Numbered from the stretch's first letter, positions 44,176-56,399 are shown. The stretch: 64,000 nucleotides of DNA from Megaustenia siamemsis (GCA_032433765.1 JAVIAB010000008.1:41889279-41953278), one strand, 5' to 3'. Made by a program: numbers and translations. Notes: generated by a model from the sequence alone, not told the origin.

Positions 44176-44233
44176 GGAGATCTTGATAACCCAAAAGTGA
44201 ATGCCATTTATGTAATGAAAGGCACAGTAGATG
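44176..44233 (+). CDS. MLEC: Malectin, exon 3
   Basis: Encodes GDLDNPKVNAIYVMKGTVD (residues 188-206) plus one base of the next codon. The DNPKV motif carries the conserved sugar-contacting aspartate (D191, corresponding to D186 in vertebrate numbering as I recall it). The acceptor AATACAG lies 310 bp after exon 2. The donor is GATG followed by GTAAGT. Confidence 0.95.
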
Positions 44234-46273
44234 GTAAGTATAATGTAGCATATTGAAACATCGCAAAAAGACAAACCTGAATTTATGTCTTTTACATGTT
44301 TATGTAATGATAATAGTTGTAAATTAATTAACATGAGTCATGGAGAATTGTATTCATCAGTCACAATCTCTTCTGAGAATTAACAACAGCCTACTTCCAA
44401 CAATATATGCACACACAAACTGTGCTTGTGTGTATATTTGTATTCAGCCATCAGTATATTTAATCAGTATATCGGGTAGCCAAATGAAAAAAAAATAATT
44501 GGCTGCTTATTTGTCCATGTTCAGAGAATCAAATATTTACAGCTTTGATTAATTAGCATTCCTTCATCTTGCGCCTGATAAGCTTACTCTTTCATTATTG
44601 TGTGTGTGTATAAGTACACAAGAGAGTGAGTGCATGCATGTTGGAATAGAATATTTTTAACAGCCATACAGCGGCATATTTTGATGATTCTATTTTTATT
44701 GCGTTATCCTACTATGACTTACAAAATTAGATCTATCTTGTTATTCTTATAAGGGATTGAGTTTGTGTTCACATTTTGTCATGACAAGTAGGCAGGAGCG
44801 GAGCGAAAGTGAGTTAGTACTTTCATAAGTACTAACTTCTTCTACCTTTCAGCTCCCTGTGGAGCATAGGTCTTCAACAAATACTTTCCAAGCCGTTCTG
44901 TTTCTAGCCAATCTTTTAAGAGCATTCCATGCCTTCCCCATCATCTTCCTGGATGGTGGATTTGCTTTTATTCTTTTCTTCAACTTGTCCATATTTGTGA
45001 AATTTTTTCGACTTAATTTTTTTTTTACAGTGTGGATAGCCGATCCCATGTCCAACTCTTCTTAGTCACCTCTTATGAACATGCCTGGTAGGGAACAGCA
45101 CCACTATTCTTTACTCCCCTTTTGGGCCCCGGCAGCGCACAGGCGAAGTACTAACTTATCAGTTGTTTATTTCAATTTATTTTGATGACTTAAACTTCAG
45201 TAAATACATGATTCGTAGGAATTTTGAATATGCAGTAGAATCAAGTTCATTTGCTTCTCCTGATCTTCTAATATGTTTAATGCCTGTGAATAATTAGTTT
45301 TTATTAATTAAAGGGATTAACTGATTGATTATAAGAAATTAATTAAATCTTGCAAATATAGTATTCACAAAGATTTATAATAACACCTTGATATTTATTT
45401 TCTGAAGAGCTTTATGTGCTTTAATATTCTTTATTTGTGAATATAGTTTCATATAACTCAGTGTTTGTAGTTTGGCTAGAGCTATTCTGTTCCTTCTTTC
45501 TGAATGTGCCAATGAACAAATTGTGATCAGAGTCAGTGGAATTTCAAAATATTCTCACACTGTACAATGAGCAGTGACATTTTTTTTAATGTGACAGATT
45601 GAGAGGACCAGTTCTAATCTTCATTAATTTGTATTTCCACACGGTGGTTATCCAGAACTCAACAATTTCTATATATGGAAACATAATATAATCAATAAAG
45701 CTAAAGCTGGTGCGCTTGGTGGATTATATATAAACTAATCTGATCACAAAATTGGCTTTCAAGTAAGATAACCATGTCAACAAGTCTCAAAGTACAATGG
45801 CTAAATATTCATATTCAAATAGCAGTCATGAGACTTCCATTTTGGCAATGTTCAGCTGCTTCTCATAATTATTAAATGATTTAATTGAATTATTCAGTGA
45901 TTTCCTTATTTGCAAAACAAAAAGATGAAATTAGAATGTGTATAATCAACAAAATAAACAATATAATCAATAAAATGTTGTTTATAAATAAAAGATCTTT
46001 TTTCAAGGGTAACAAATAACAGATAAACTACACTAATTAATGATAAATTTATTTACCTGCTCATTAAAAAGAAACTAGAGTATTTCATGTCTCAACAGAA
46101 AGTGGTGAACAATTTTTTTTTTTTTTTTTTTTTTTTTACAAAAAAGCTCATATTTTTATCTGTAAAACAGTGGTCTTGCAAAATATGGACTGAACATTGA
46201 TTATTAGTAAAGAGAAACCACTTGGCTTTGTTGATTACATGAAGGTTGGTAAGAACTGTTTCTCCTCCAACAG
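44234..46273. other. MLEC: MLEC intron 3 (2.0 kb)
   Basis: It contains the SINE-5 element at 44839-45145. The parts 44234-44820 and 45158-46260 are AT-rich with a long poly-T at about 46110-46137. No gene is present. Confidence 0.7.
44839..45145 (-). repeat. SINE-5 with LINE-D-type 3' end, 12-bp target-site duplication
   Basis: It is flanked by AAGTACTAACTT at 44827-44838 and 45146-45157, giving a 307-bp element. The minus-strand head is GC-rich (GGGGCCCAAAAGGGGAGTAA, then AGGCATGTTCATAAGAGGTG). The 3' part encodes GMGKAWNALKRLARNRTAWK-like sequence and ends CTATGCTCCACAGGGAGCTG. That ending is the same as LINE-D at 59150-59590. The element looks like a head fused to a LINE-D tail. Confidence 0.7.
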
Positions 46274-46500
46274 ATGTGCCAAAACTTCCTTCCTTTGCTC
46301 ACCCTGATGCAGAGGAAGAGAATGAGGATGAAGATGAAGAGTCACACTCAAATGTGAAGCCACAGAAAGCTCGCAAGCCTTCAGGACCCAGAGTCAAGGA
46401 TCCTTATGCATCTGAAGATACCAGTACCATGCTACTTCCAATTTTTGTAGCTTTAGGAGCATTCATTCCTTTGCTATATTGCTTATGTAAGTTGCGATAA
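46274..46500 (+). CDS. MLEC: Malectin, exon 4 (last), transmembrane segment
   Basis: Encodes residues 207-281. [10 protein letters not shown] is followed by an acidic low-complexity linker ([14 protein letters not shown]), [16 protein letters not shown] and a C-terminal transmembrane helix [20 protein letters not shown]. It ends KLR and stop TAA. Domain order and the short cytosolic end match vertebrate malectin, which ends FCLCRL. The acceptor is CCAACAG. The complete CDS totals 846 nt, 281 residues, against 292 in human. A donor-like GTAAGT lies inside the final codons (46487-46492). Confidence 0.95.
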
Positions 46501-47555
46501 ATGTTATTATGATAATGCTGTCATAATATTAGTAGAACATTTACATAAATTTGAATATAATCTTTTGACATTAAACTTACATGAAAAGCAACTGATTTTA
46601 AATTTATATTACACCATTGAAATGCCCAGTGGGAATTTAATTATATGTTCATTTGTGTGAAGGAGGTTCTTTTCTTTGATTACATTTTCTGTGATTTCCA
46701 TATATTTCTTAAAGCAATTCCAGCTCCCCTTGCTTTTTAAATTCCTATTTTTTATATACTTTTGCATTTTCTATATATGTTGCTGCTAAGCTATTTTATT
46801 ATTCTGCACCTTGAAGAGCTGTTTCCTCCTGCAATGATCTGTTTTCATCTGAGACAATATTAGTCTATTTTTAGCTCTTTCAATAACAGACTAAAAAAAA
46901 AACAATTTTTAACCACATTAATTTGTTTTAATGTCTGAGAAAAGTGCTTGGAGTGACCAGAAAATACAGAATCAGAAATGATATTATAAGAGAAAGAGTA
47001 GGCCTTGAATACTCCTAGGTTACATACAAACAAATAAGCTGGTTTGCTCATTTAGACAGAATGCTGCATAATTCCATGCCATACACAGCATATATTAAAA
47101 GAGGAAAAGAACAAGAGGCAGACCCAGAGTAAGATGGAAAGATAATAATAAGATAGTTGTAAGATAGACAATATCAAAGAAACACTGCAACAACATCAAG
47201 TGACATTGATTGAAGCCGCCAAAAGGGTGAGAACAAGAACTTTGTATCTCCCTCAACACCCGAATGGATACACGAAGTAGTGAAGAAAGAAAATATTTGT
47301 TTAAACATTACTTTTTTTAAAGCCCTGACTGGTGCATTATGTATAAATTGTACTGTAGCTTTAAATACATTTTGACAAATGATATGTCATCTTGAAGATA
47401 CATGAATGCAATATTACAGAAGTACATATTTTCATATATCTTGTGTAAACAGCTGTTGTTTGTAGCAAATCAGTTAATTATTGATTTATAGATTGGGGTG
47501 ATATGGAAATTATATTAGTTTTAAATGAATGTGTGATTTGTTCTTTTTTCTACAG
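46487..47555 (+). other. MLEC: Possible alternative terminal intron of MLEC
   Basis: GTAAGT at 46487 is a consensus donor. TTCTTTTTTCTACAG ending at 47555 is a consensus acceptor with a good pyrimidine tract. Splicing would change the end from CLCKLR to CLLK and give a 279-residue protein. It would also remove a LINE fragment from the 3' UTR. No transcript evidence is available, so use of this intron is an inference. Confidence 0.35.
47040..47300 (+). pseudogene. LINE 3' fragment (family not assigned)
   Basis: The plus strand resembles a LINE C-terminus (AAKRVRTRTLYLPQHPNG) preceded by a basic stretch. It lies in the MLEC 3' region. Confidence 0.45.
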
Positions 47556-48019
47556 TGAAATGAAGATGTAGCTTATAAATTTGTTTACACGTTGTTGTGA
47601 TTCTTCTGTTCATCAAGAGTTGTTTTAAAATATCAATCTTTTAGGAATTGGCTGTGTTTTGAAAGACATTTTATGTTTTAATGTTTGATTATTGTTAGCA
47701 AGATGTAACTGAATCAATTGAGGCAGACTCATTGATGCTCAATGTCATGGAAAGTAAAACATTATGGCTGAAGTAGATTTATAGGAATGTCAGTGTTAGG
47801 AATGTAGCTGTTTTATTTTTGTATGTTCATGAAATAGAAACATTTAAAATTAAAATACTGTCATGCTTCAAGCATTGGAATATAGGGGATGTGGTGTTAG
47901 TGCCCCTATTTTTGATTATTATTTTTTAAACTATCAACACCCGCTACATTGGAATATATGGTGAACTTATAACCTGAAACAGTTAGCAGATTTCATAAGA
48001 GAATCCAGAATTTCTTTCC
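47556..48019. other. MLEC 3' UTR or downstream sequence
   Basis: No coding exon. A SINE-1 scrap (GGGGATGTGGTGTTAGTGCC) is at about 47885-47920. The poly(A) site of MLEC could not be identified with confidence. Confidence 0.4.
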
Positions 48020-48620
48020 TGTCTTTACCTACTAAAGGAGTTGTCTTCTTCATCATCCGCCCTAGGACGTTGTGCTATAGTTTGCAGCAGAACTGTGATA
48101 TTTGCACCTATCGGCCCAACATATCCTGTTTTAGTGTATTATTTTTTAGTGCCAGTTTTTCTTCCCTCTTCGATCCCTACTTACTTCATCAGACTAGACA
48201 GGTTAGTCTGTTTCCGGGCAAAAGGTGGATCATGGTTCTGGTTCACTGATCCTGATGCAAACCATCAGCTGTGTGTTGCTGACAGCCTCCACCTCTGCTG
48301 CCGTGAATCACCTTAGCTTGAAAATCCAGGATTTTATGAGTCATGATTGCAGAAGTTTCCAGGGAGGAGTTTTCATGAGGCGGTAAAATATGGTATTGAT
48401 CATATATGGTTCACTAAACCAGACACTGTAGTCCTGTGTGTCACCGATAGCTTTCTTTCTCATTTTCATCATCCATCTTTAAAAGACTTGATATTTTGTG
48501 GTTTGCAGCAAGACTATATTTGCATCCTTCAGACCATCACATCTGACTTCAGCATGGTATTTTTTAGTACCAGGTTACTTTCTCTCTGTCATTACTCATT
48601 TGGTCAGAGAACACGCACAA
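48020..48620 (-). repeat. Two diverged SINE-4 copies
   Basis: 48020-48325 carries TTCATCATCCGCCC, ATCGGCCCAACATATCCTG, CTTCGATCCCTAC and TGCTGACAGCCTCCACC. 48340-48620 carries weaker matches in the same order (CATCCATCTTTAAAAGACTT; CACATCTGACTTCAGCATGG). Confidence 0.55.
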
Positions 48621-48639
48621 CACCACCAAAATAAAACAA

Positions 48640-49080
48640 GTGTTTAAACGTGTTAAAACATAATAATTAACAGTGCAAGCATATCATATTTGATAATAAA
48701 TTACTACAATTACCAAGGGTTGCATGATTAACTAAAAGCAAAGCATGCAGCAGAAACTAAAAATGTGATCTCATAACCTTTTTCTATCTCTTTAAATAAT
48801 GGGAATAATTATAAGTAAATAACTATGCCAAAAAGACACATTAAATGTAATTAATAGTGCAGGTTATGCATTGATGTTTACAACTTATAAGACACTGAAC
48901 ACTACATAAATAGAAAATAATGAATTGAAACAAATGTCTATCTAGATTGGCAACAAAGACTGCAGTTTATGATGACATGTTAGTTGGAGGGTCTGTTTCT
49001 TACCCTGAAATTACAACCAGAGGTCTGTCTGCCTGACTGTCTTGTCTGTTTGTCTATCATCCTTTTGAGCAAAAAATGAC
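48640..49080. other. No gene recognised
   Basis: AT-rich, no recognised repeat. Confidence 0.5.
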
Positions 49081-49089
49081 AGAAATTCT

Positions 49090-49500
49090 AGACCCTCGTG
49101 TCCAACAATCTTTCAAGTGTTAAACCTTGCACGGGATCTGCATTGTGTTTCACCACAATGGATGAGTTACTCGGCGAGGGAGCTGCTGTCATTGCCTCTC
49201 GCTTCAGTGTTCTTTTTAGTATTTCTCTAGGTTATCCTTTTTCATTTACCCTGTTTTTTTCCATTTGTGGGCCTGCTTTGTGATTCTCTTGTTGTCTCTT
49301 ATCATCACATGGCCAAAACAACATCACTTTCTTTTGATTATAATTATTTTTAGATGTTCTGTCATTTTGCTTATTTTTGCACTAAATCCAAAGTATTTCC
49401 CCAAGGCATGTTTTCAAATGTATCCAGTTTATGTTCTATTTCTTTTGTTGTTTTCCAGCTGTTGCATATATAAGTAATGGTGGATAATACATTTGATTTG
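49090..49500 (-). repeat. LINE-I fragment
   Basis: Antisense LINE-like sequence resembling 55180-55400 (TTAGTATTTCTCTAGGTTAT against TCAGTATTTCTCAAGGCCAT, then TGATTCTCTTGTTGT and CACATGGCC). Confidence 0.5.
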
Positions 49501-50080
49501 ATAATTATGAGCTTTGTTTTTATGTTTAATACTCTTTACGAAATGCATATATGCATGATATAACATTCATATATTTAAGCGTGGATCTTCATTTCTTCTG
49601 GATCATTCTAAATAATTATATGTTGTAGATGTTTAATTAATCCCCTAGTGGTACAGAGTTCAATTCAGTTAAAGCCTAGAGGCCCATGTATTCAATCTAC
49701 TTCTTCAGATTGTAGATATTGTTTTTTTAAAGTTGTAACATATAATTGAGTGCATGTTACTTTTTTAAAATCACGAACAGCAAATATTTTCTGCTTGCAA
49801 GGTGCATACTTGTTGTGGAGGGAAATGGTGGGTTGTTTATCAAATAACATTTATGTATTATTTGTTCATGTATTATTTCTTCAACAACCTTGTTGAGGTG
49901 CCCAGATTCTAGAGTTTCTGTAATCACAGCTCAGTTTACAATAACTTGTTATGACTTATCTGGCTTACCATCTCAATATCTAGGTTTGAAATTCAATACC
50001 TCGTCATCTGAATTTCAAGTCTGTTGGTTTTAGTGTCTATGTTTTTCACAGTATTATTATGGCAGAAAGTATTACATCCT
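49501..50080. other. No gene recognised
   Basis: AT-rich intergenic sequence. Confidence 0.5.
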
Positions 50081-50084
50081 GTCT

Positions 50085-50346
50085 TCTTATTATTCTTTCT
50101 TCATTTGCCTTTCAGCTTCAAAGGAAGTTATGTTTCTTTAGTTCTTCTGTTATCCTCTCCTGTTTTATGTTTCTTAGTGTCTCTAATATTCTATGAATAT
50201 ATCTTTTTTATGGTCAGTCCTTTTATTTACTCTTCACTTAGCTTTTACTTATTGTTCACTATCTTACAATTACTTCTTTCAGTCTAATCATGTTGCCAAA
50301 ATATTAAAATTTTATGTCTATGTATTAAGCAGTGGGCATTATTCCT

Positions 50347-50384
<38 letters not shown>

Positions 50385-50560
50385 TTCTTCACTTTCGATG
50401 TTATTTCTCAAGCTCTTTTATGTCCTGCCTCTAGCACATTTCACTTTTGTGGTATTTATTTTTAGGTTTCTCCTTTAGTCATATTCAGGCTTGTCACTGG
50501 TAGCACAACATTGGGTTGAACTTAGTTTTGTAGATCGCTCATTCTAGCTCTAGGCTTATT
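50085..50560 (-). repeat. LINE-B 3' fragment
   Basis: Antisense to the LINE-B 3' half: CTTCATTTGCCTTTCAGC, GTTTCTTAGTGTCTCTAATA, AGTGGGCATTATTCCTAG and GTCACTGGTAGCACAAC. It contains a poly-T run at about 50350-50380. Confidence 0.6.
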
Positions 50561-52060
50561 TCCTTGTTACAAATTGTCTGAGTATAGTGTGGTGATCCAA
50601 AAACAAAAGCAAAAATTGTTATTTTTGACTCAATGGATTTGAATGCAGTATTTCCAGCTTTGACTTGATTTTGATATTTATGTCACACTGAAAAATTGTG
50701 TGTCAATCTGACTAAAAGTACTATTAGTACAACACCTGAAGAGCCTACACCAACTTTTGAAAGCAAATGATCATCTACAAACTTGCTCATAGTGGCATGA
50801 TATCAACTATATCAAGCATTCTTTTTTTAATTAGATAATCATCATTCCATAGCCTTATCTTTCAGTAACCATTAATTATTTAACTACTGTGTTAATATTT
50901 TAAAATTGTAAATAACAATTTATGTGTAATGAGATTGTATAGAATTATTTATTTGCCAAATTTGCTTGTGGTTTTTATATTTGTTGGTTTTTCTTTTAAG
51001 TGTATTTGTTTGTGTGTTGAGGCCATTCATAAATCAATTTATTTTATATAAGTTACCTTATCTTTCATCTCATTTACTGCTGAAACTGTTTATTTATAAA
51101 CTGTCTAGATTTTGTTTGATAAATATACTGGATTTAAACAAAAATATTATCCAAGATGGTTTTTACAGCAATGTGAAGTTCATCTGTTTATATGTTTCCT
51201 TAACTAAACCTGTGACAACAAATCATACATTAAAGTGTGGCAACATGAACATAATGATGTACTATAAAAATATAATTGTTCATCTCAACCTTTAATATGT
51301 GTTTGTTGCTTGTTGTTATAGAATTTCCGCTGCTGTAGCTCTGCTGATGCTGCTTCACTTATGATGTCTTGACATCAGTTCAGTTCATTTTTAATTCCAC
51401 CATCAGGTTTATTTATTTATTTGATTGTTTCTTTCCATCTTATTTTTTTTTTAACTTCAAAATTGTGTCTAACAGTGACTATTGCTTATTCCAATGTTGC
51501 ATCATTAAAAAAAAAATTATGTGTTTATGTGGATAATAGTTACCATATGTGGATACATCTTTAGTGGAAACTATGGATGGTAATGAGAGAAATCCATCAC
51601 AATGCCACACCGATTGTCATTTTACATGAAAAGAATACTTGTTGTATTGTGTCGCTGTACACAGAAGTAGAACAAGTATTGAATCACATTTTATGGTGAG
51701 TTGTGGTTGTTTGCTGTTTGTATCAGGACATCTTTGTCACATAATTTGTGGGTATTTGGTTAATTTTCAACTTTGCCTGGCCTAGTATCTTGTTTCTTGA
51801 AGTAGAGTTTGGTCTTGATCAGCTCAAGTTTGCTTAGCAGTTAATCATGGTCAAATAGACTTTATCAGTTCATGTATTTATTTGATAACAGCTATTGGAG
51901 AAAGAAAGAAAGATGTCTTCAATTATATGTTAACTGTACAAAATGTCTGAACATTTAATCAGACATTTTGTAAATTTGTAAACAGTTAAAATTGTATGCA
52001 CTTATCAAGTCAGTCAGTGATCTACATGAGAAGAAAAGTGCAAATTTGATCTTGATCAAC
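50561..52060. other. No gene recognised; small hairpin at 51930-51989
   Basis: AT-rich. A short inverted repeat has perfect 12-bp inner arms (CAAAATGTCTGA and TCAGACATTTTG) and outer arms TTAACTGT and ACAGTTAA. The 109-codon open frame at 50966-51295 is hydrophobic low-complexity sequence without a recognisable family. Confidence 0.5.
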
Positions 52061-52064
52061 AACT

Positions 52065-52165
52065 TATAGGTTCACCCAGCCTCGATTAGATACCAATTGT
52101 TTTGGTATAGGAAGGTGGCACTAACACCATGCTTCCTGTACATCAGAGGAGGCATGACAAGGTTC
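52065..52165 (+). repeat. Diverged SINE-1 fragment
   Basis: Contains GGTTCACCCAGCCTCGATTA, GGTGGCACTAACACCAT and GGCATGACAAGG, in SINE-1 order. Confidence 0.5.
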
Positions 52166-52999
52166 TTTCTCCTTGTCATTTTATGCATTTATTTGCAGAG
52201 AGTACTGCACTATTTCAATTCTTTAAATTTTAATTTATGCTCATTTTCAGTTACTTTCCTTTCTTGGCGACCAGTGGATGGCATAAATACAAAGTATTAT
52301 GTTTATAGACCCCTTTCAACTGAAAAGTTGTAATGCATTAGTAATCAACAGTTTTTATAGAGCTCGAAGGTACAATCCCATGCTGCACAATTTCTCTATG
52401 GATCATGAAATAAGGGTCAGTGCAATTGCTACATGGTTTTCTGGTCAGTTAAACAAATATTTTTCTAGAGACAAGTATGAAACAAGTACTGCATATAACT
52501 AAAAGTTGCACATTAGTTGAAGCCAGAAACTGAACAGATGACATTATCTAATCAGTTCAGACTTTGAAATAGGAGTAAATGAGGTTAGGGAAGCAGTTCA
52601 ATTGAAATGCACACTGAAGCCAAATGCACCACAGACTACTCTAGTGCAAAACACACGACAGTGCAGCTTGCTTTGTGAAAGAAGTGGAAATTAAGTTTCA
52701 ATTTAAAATGGTATTTTATTTTAAAGGTGACTACTGTACATGATTTTGAATGTTTCCAATTTGTTAACACTGATAAGTTTATATTTATAACAATGCAGTT
52801 ATACACTTGTTATTTCTTTATAAGAATCAACATTTTAAGATCATTAATAAAACTTGCTGACAATGACTCTATGGTTTGTATTAAAATGCTTCAAAGACAT
52901 TATATTTGTTTATTGTTTGTTAAAAAGACTGTCTTCAACTTTATCTGACAATATAGATTTCTCGTCCCAGTGGTCAGAGAAGCAAGTGCATATGGGGTA
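52166..52999. other. No gene recognised
   Basis: AT-rich intergenic sequence. Confidence 0.5.
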
Positions 53000-54260
53000 G
53001 GAGAGCACTGGACCGGCTTCCCCAAAACTTGTGTATAGGAGAAATAGAGGTTAGATACAAGGAGGGATTGAGAATAAAATCAATATGGGATTAGAACAAC
53101 AGTCTGGATTTTAGAAAAAAAACAGTGCAATAAAAGAAGCCATATTTTGCTTGAGAACATTAATGGAAAAATACACAGAATAAAACACACCAATATATTC
53201 CTACTTCATAAACTACACTAAAGCTATTGATAGAATGCACCATAAACAACTTATAGATTGCCTGAAAGATATACATCTAGATGACATATATATATGTTTA
53301 TATATATACACAACTGATATGTAATTTATACTGGGAGCAAACAGCAATAATAAAATAAAACAATGAGAACTCTACACTCATTGATATAAAGAGAGGAGTA
53401 AGGCAAGGATGTATCCTATCACCAAGCTTGTTCAATCTATACACCGAACAAATCTTTAAAAACTTCACTGAGATGCCAGGACATTAATGGAAAGATCTAT
53501 AACCTAAGATATGCTGATGATACTGTATTACTAGTAGAAAATCCTAAATATCTACAACAATTGCTTAATGAAATAAACACGACAAGCAAAAAATATGGAT
53601 TAGATATATTAAAAAAAATAGTAAAACTATGATCCTAAAAAAAAGATAATACTCAAAAACTATAAATAGATATCAAAGTTGAAGGAATAGATCTGGAGAC
53701 AGTTCAGAGTTAAAACTACCTTGGACATACTATAACCAGTGATGGAAAATGTACAACTGAAATAAAACAAATATGGATGGCAAAAAGTAATTTTAATGCC
53801 ATGAACAATATACTAACATAAAAGCAAATAACATCAGGGCCAAAATTAAGAATAGCAAAATGAAACATTCTTCTTAACATTCCTGTATGGTGTAGAAAAA
53901 TGGTCATTAGACAAGAAAACAGAACAAAAAATTGAATCCCTTGAAATGTGGATTTATAGAAGAATTGGATGGAAAGAAAAGAAAACAAACGATGAAGTCT
54001 TAAAACTACTAAACACAATTCAAACAAGACAAATAAGATTATTGGGGTATATTAAAAGACACAGCAGCCTAGTAAAAGTAATCTTGGGAGGGAAAATACA
54101 AGGTAAAAGAGATAGACCAAGGCTAACATCAAAAGATGGACAAGCCGGCCTATGGCAACCTACACTATCAGATCAAGAGACAGAGTGGAATGTGCTCCTT
54201 GGTAGCCAACATTTGATGCGGAGATGGCACTCAGTGATAATGATGACTCACCTCACAAAT
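53000..54260 (+). pseudogene. LINE-C, longest copy
   Basis: The plus strand encodes, with frameshifts, RGVRQGCILSPSLFNLYTEQ near 53400 and LRYADDTVLL at about 53505-53535, with the catalytic YADD intact at that point. Next are MWIYRRIGWKEKKTNDEVLK and RLLGYIKRHSSLVKVILGGK, then a terminal tail (GGAGATGGCACTCAGTGAT). Stops such as those after TSRKS and the lost frame make it inactive. Confidence 0.8.
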
Positions 54261-54339
54261 TGTAGTTATGCTTTAGTGTTATATATTTTGTTTAGTTTTT
54301 CCAGCAAGGAAGGATTATCCTATTATTTGTTTTAAGATC

Positions 54340-54425
54340 TATCTATCTTCCAATTGCCTGAACTATTGTCTATATCTGCAATGTCGTTTCCTGTATAAAT
54401 TTTACTGTCTTTCGAAATGATTGTT
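54340..54425 (-). repeat. LINE-F 3'-terminal fragment
   Basis: The complement of AGACAGTAAAATTTATACAG and TGCAGATATAGACAATAGT matches 10806-10880 and 25325-25420. Confidence 0.7.
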
Positions 54426-54519
54426 TTAAGATATAGTATAGTCATATATTTCATACAGACCCAGTTTTTTTTATTATGTATATACAAGAATTTTGTGTTC
54501 ATCCCATGCCATTGAATTG

Positions 54520-54800
54520 GCATAAATGTGTTATGTCCTGGTTTACAGTAAACCGTAAATATGTGTGCCTTTCAGTCTAAAACATTGGACTTCAACACAA
54601 CAGTTTTGGGTAGCTGGTTGTCTCCCCACTTTGATCCCTATGCATCAGACCAGACTGGTTAACCTGTTACCAGACACACCATAGGGAAGTGACATCTAAA
54701 GCAGTTTTGGTTTTCTGATCCAGATGCAGTCAGTTATGAGTCATTGACCACTTTCAGGCCAAGCTGTTGTTGGGTGTCTTGAACTATTGAATTAAAATAG
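54520..54800 (-). repeat. SINE-4 copy, diverged
   Basis: Landmarks in reverse orientation: CATTGGACTTCAACACAACA, TCTCCCCACTTTGATCCCTA, CAGACCAGACTGGTTAACC and GAGTCATTGACCACTTTCAG. Confidence 0.6.
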
Positions 54801-54939
54801 GTTAGGGATTATAAAGGATGAGCTGGTAGCATAAAGTGTTTATCTTTAATAGTGTGCTGTATAGTTTACTGCAAGTTCCAAGAGTAAATGGGGACCTGAT
54901 GCTAGCAAGAGTACTTGTCACATCACCCCCAAATGCTAA

Positions 54940-55440
54940 GACTTTGTAAAAAGAGGTTCAAAAACCTTCACCTCACAGATGGCATGTTGTGCCACTACCT
55001 TCACCTTTTTTTTTCCTTACTCATTTTTCTTTCAACATCAAGGGCAGATGTAGATTGTAATCTTTTACCATTCTGTGGCTTCTCGTGCTATTCTGTTGTC
55101 TTCTAATCTTTCTAGTGCTGTTAGATGGCATATAGTCTCCTGCCAATTGTCTCTATTCTGCGTGAGCTGTTCGATTATAGAGAGAGAGATTATGCCTGCC
55201 AATCTTGCCTCTTTTATAATAGTTCTTTTCAGTATTTCTCAAGGCCATCCTCTTCCTCTAACCTGATGTTTCCCATTTGAGAGTTGTTTAGTAATTCTCT
55301 GGTTGTTTCTTCTAAATACATGCCCAACAGATGTCCATCTTCTTTTCTTAATAGTAGACGAGATAATGATTGCATGTTCAGCCATTTAATTTGTTGTCCC
55401 ATTATTTTATCTGTTGTCTTTTTGTGTATTCAAAAGCGAG
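54940..55440 (-). repeat. LINE-I fragment
   Basis: Antisense LINE-like sequence, partly matching 49090-49500 (see there). The 5' portion recalls the LINE-B 3' end (CATCAAGGGCAGATGTAGAT). No frame is intact. Confidence 0.45.
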
Positions 55441-55484
55441 CATTATTCCTGGTGTATCTGAGGGAAATAAAGAATAGTGACACT

Positions 55485-55715
55485 GTGACCTTCCAGGCAT
55501 GTCATAAGAGGCGACTAAGGAGATTGATCGATGGCTTGACAAGCTGTCATTGTAAAAAGTATTGTTATGGTAACTGCGCCATAGATTTTAGAGCAGTGAT
55601 CTCTGCAATATGTGCCATTTTGGCACGCAAGGTTTCTGTTTTTGAGATTGAAGTTCTACCCTATGTGCCATATTCGGCTCGAAAGGACAATAGATAGATA
55701 GATGGTGAAGGATAG
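55485..55715 (+). repeat. SINE-5-like head joined to a LINE-H-type (ATAG)n tail
   Basis: The head reads CCAGGCATGTCATAAGAGGC and GACTAAGGAG, as in the complement of 44839-45145. The end reads ATTCGGCTCGAAAGGACAAT and then ATAGATAGATAG, as in LINE-H at 32905-33210. No target duplication was identified. Confidence 0.55.
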
Positions 55716-56399
55716 ATTTCTTGATACTACCTGAGTACTTAAACAAAAATTGTTGACATGTATTAAATTGGCTTTTCAGTATGAAACTAAATATGCTGCA
55801 TTAGGCATTTGGTCCTGTGAACAATTTTTGTGTGTGGAGTCTTGGTTATGGTTAATGTACACTTTACCTAGTACCAGTTAATTGCTGCACCCTGGAGGCC
55901 AAGATGTATCAAGGTGTGGTGCATGTGTTTTAGGGTAACAGATAGCATATCAGTTCCAACAAACCAAAGTATTAGATAGCACATCAATGCCAACAAACCA
56001 CTACTAATACAATGTTAGGTTATAAAACTAGATGTATCTAACAAAGATATTACCCTGGCCATGAGGGATTTCTATTGGAAATTTCTGTTATGGCTAGAAT
56101 AAGGCATCAATGACGTGTTACATAAATATTAATTCTTTGATAAATAAGATTAAAAGTATCTGAAATTTAAAGTTATTATATTCAGAACACACATTATGTG
56201 TGTAATATTTTTAGGAACACAATGAACTTAAATTAATTAGTTGTAAAAAAAAGTGGTATTCCAGCTAAAAGAGTTAATAACTTTGACCAGTGGCTATAAG
56301 AATAGATTTTTAGTTACTTTCTTCATGAAAACTTGCTATATTTAAAACTTGCTGTGCATGAACATGTGCAATAAAGAACTAGAGGGTTGCTATAAAAGT
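55716..56399. other. No gene recognised
   Basis: AT-rich intergenic sequence. Confidence 0.5.

Noticed and set aside
53000..54260. Active LINE-C gene
   Set aside because: YADD is kept, but stops and frameshifts occur before and after it.
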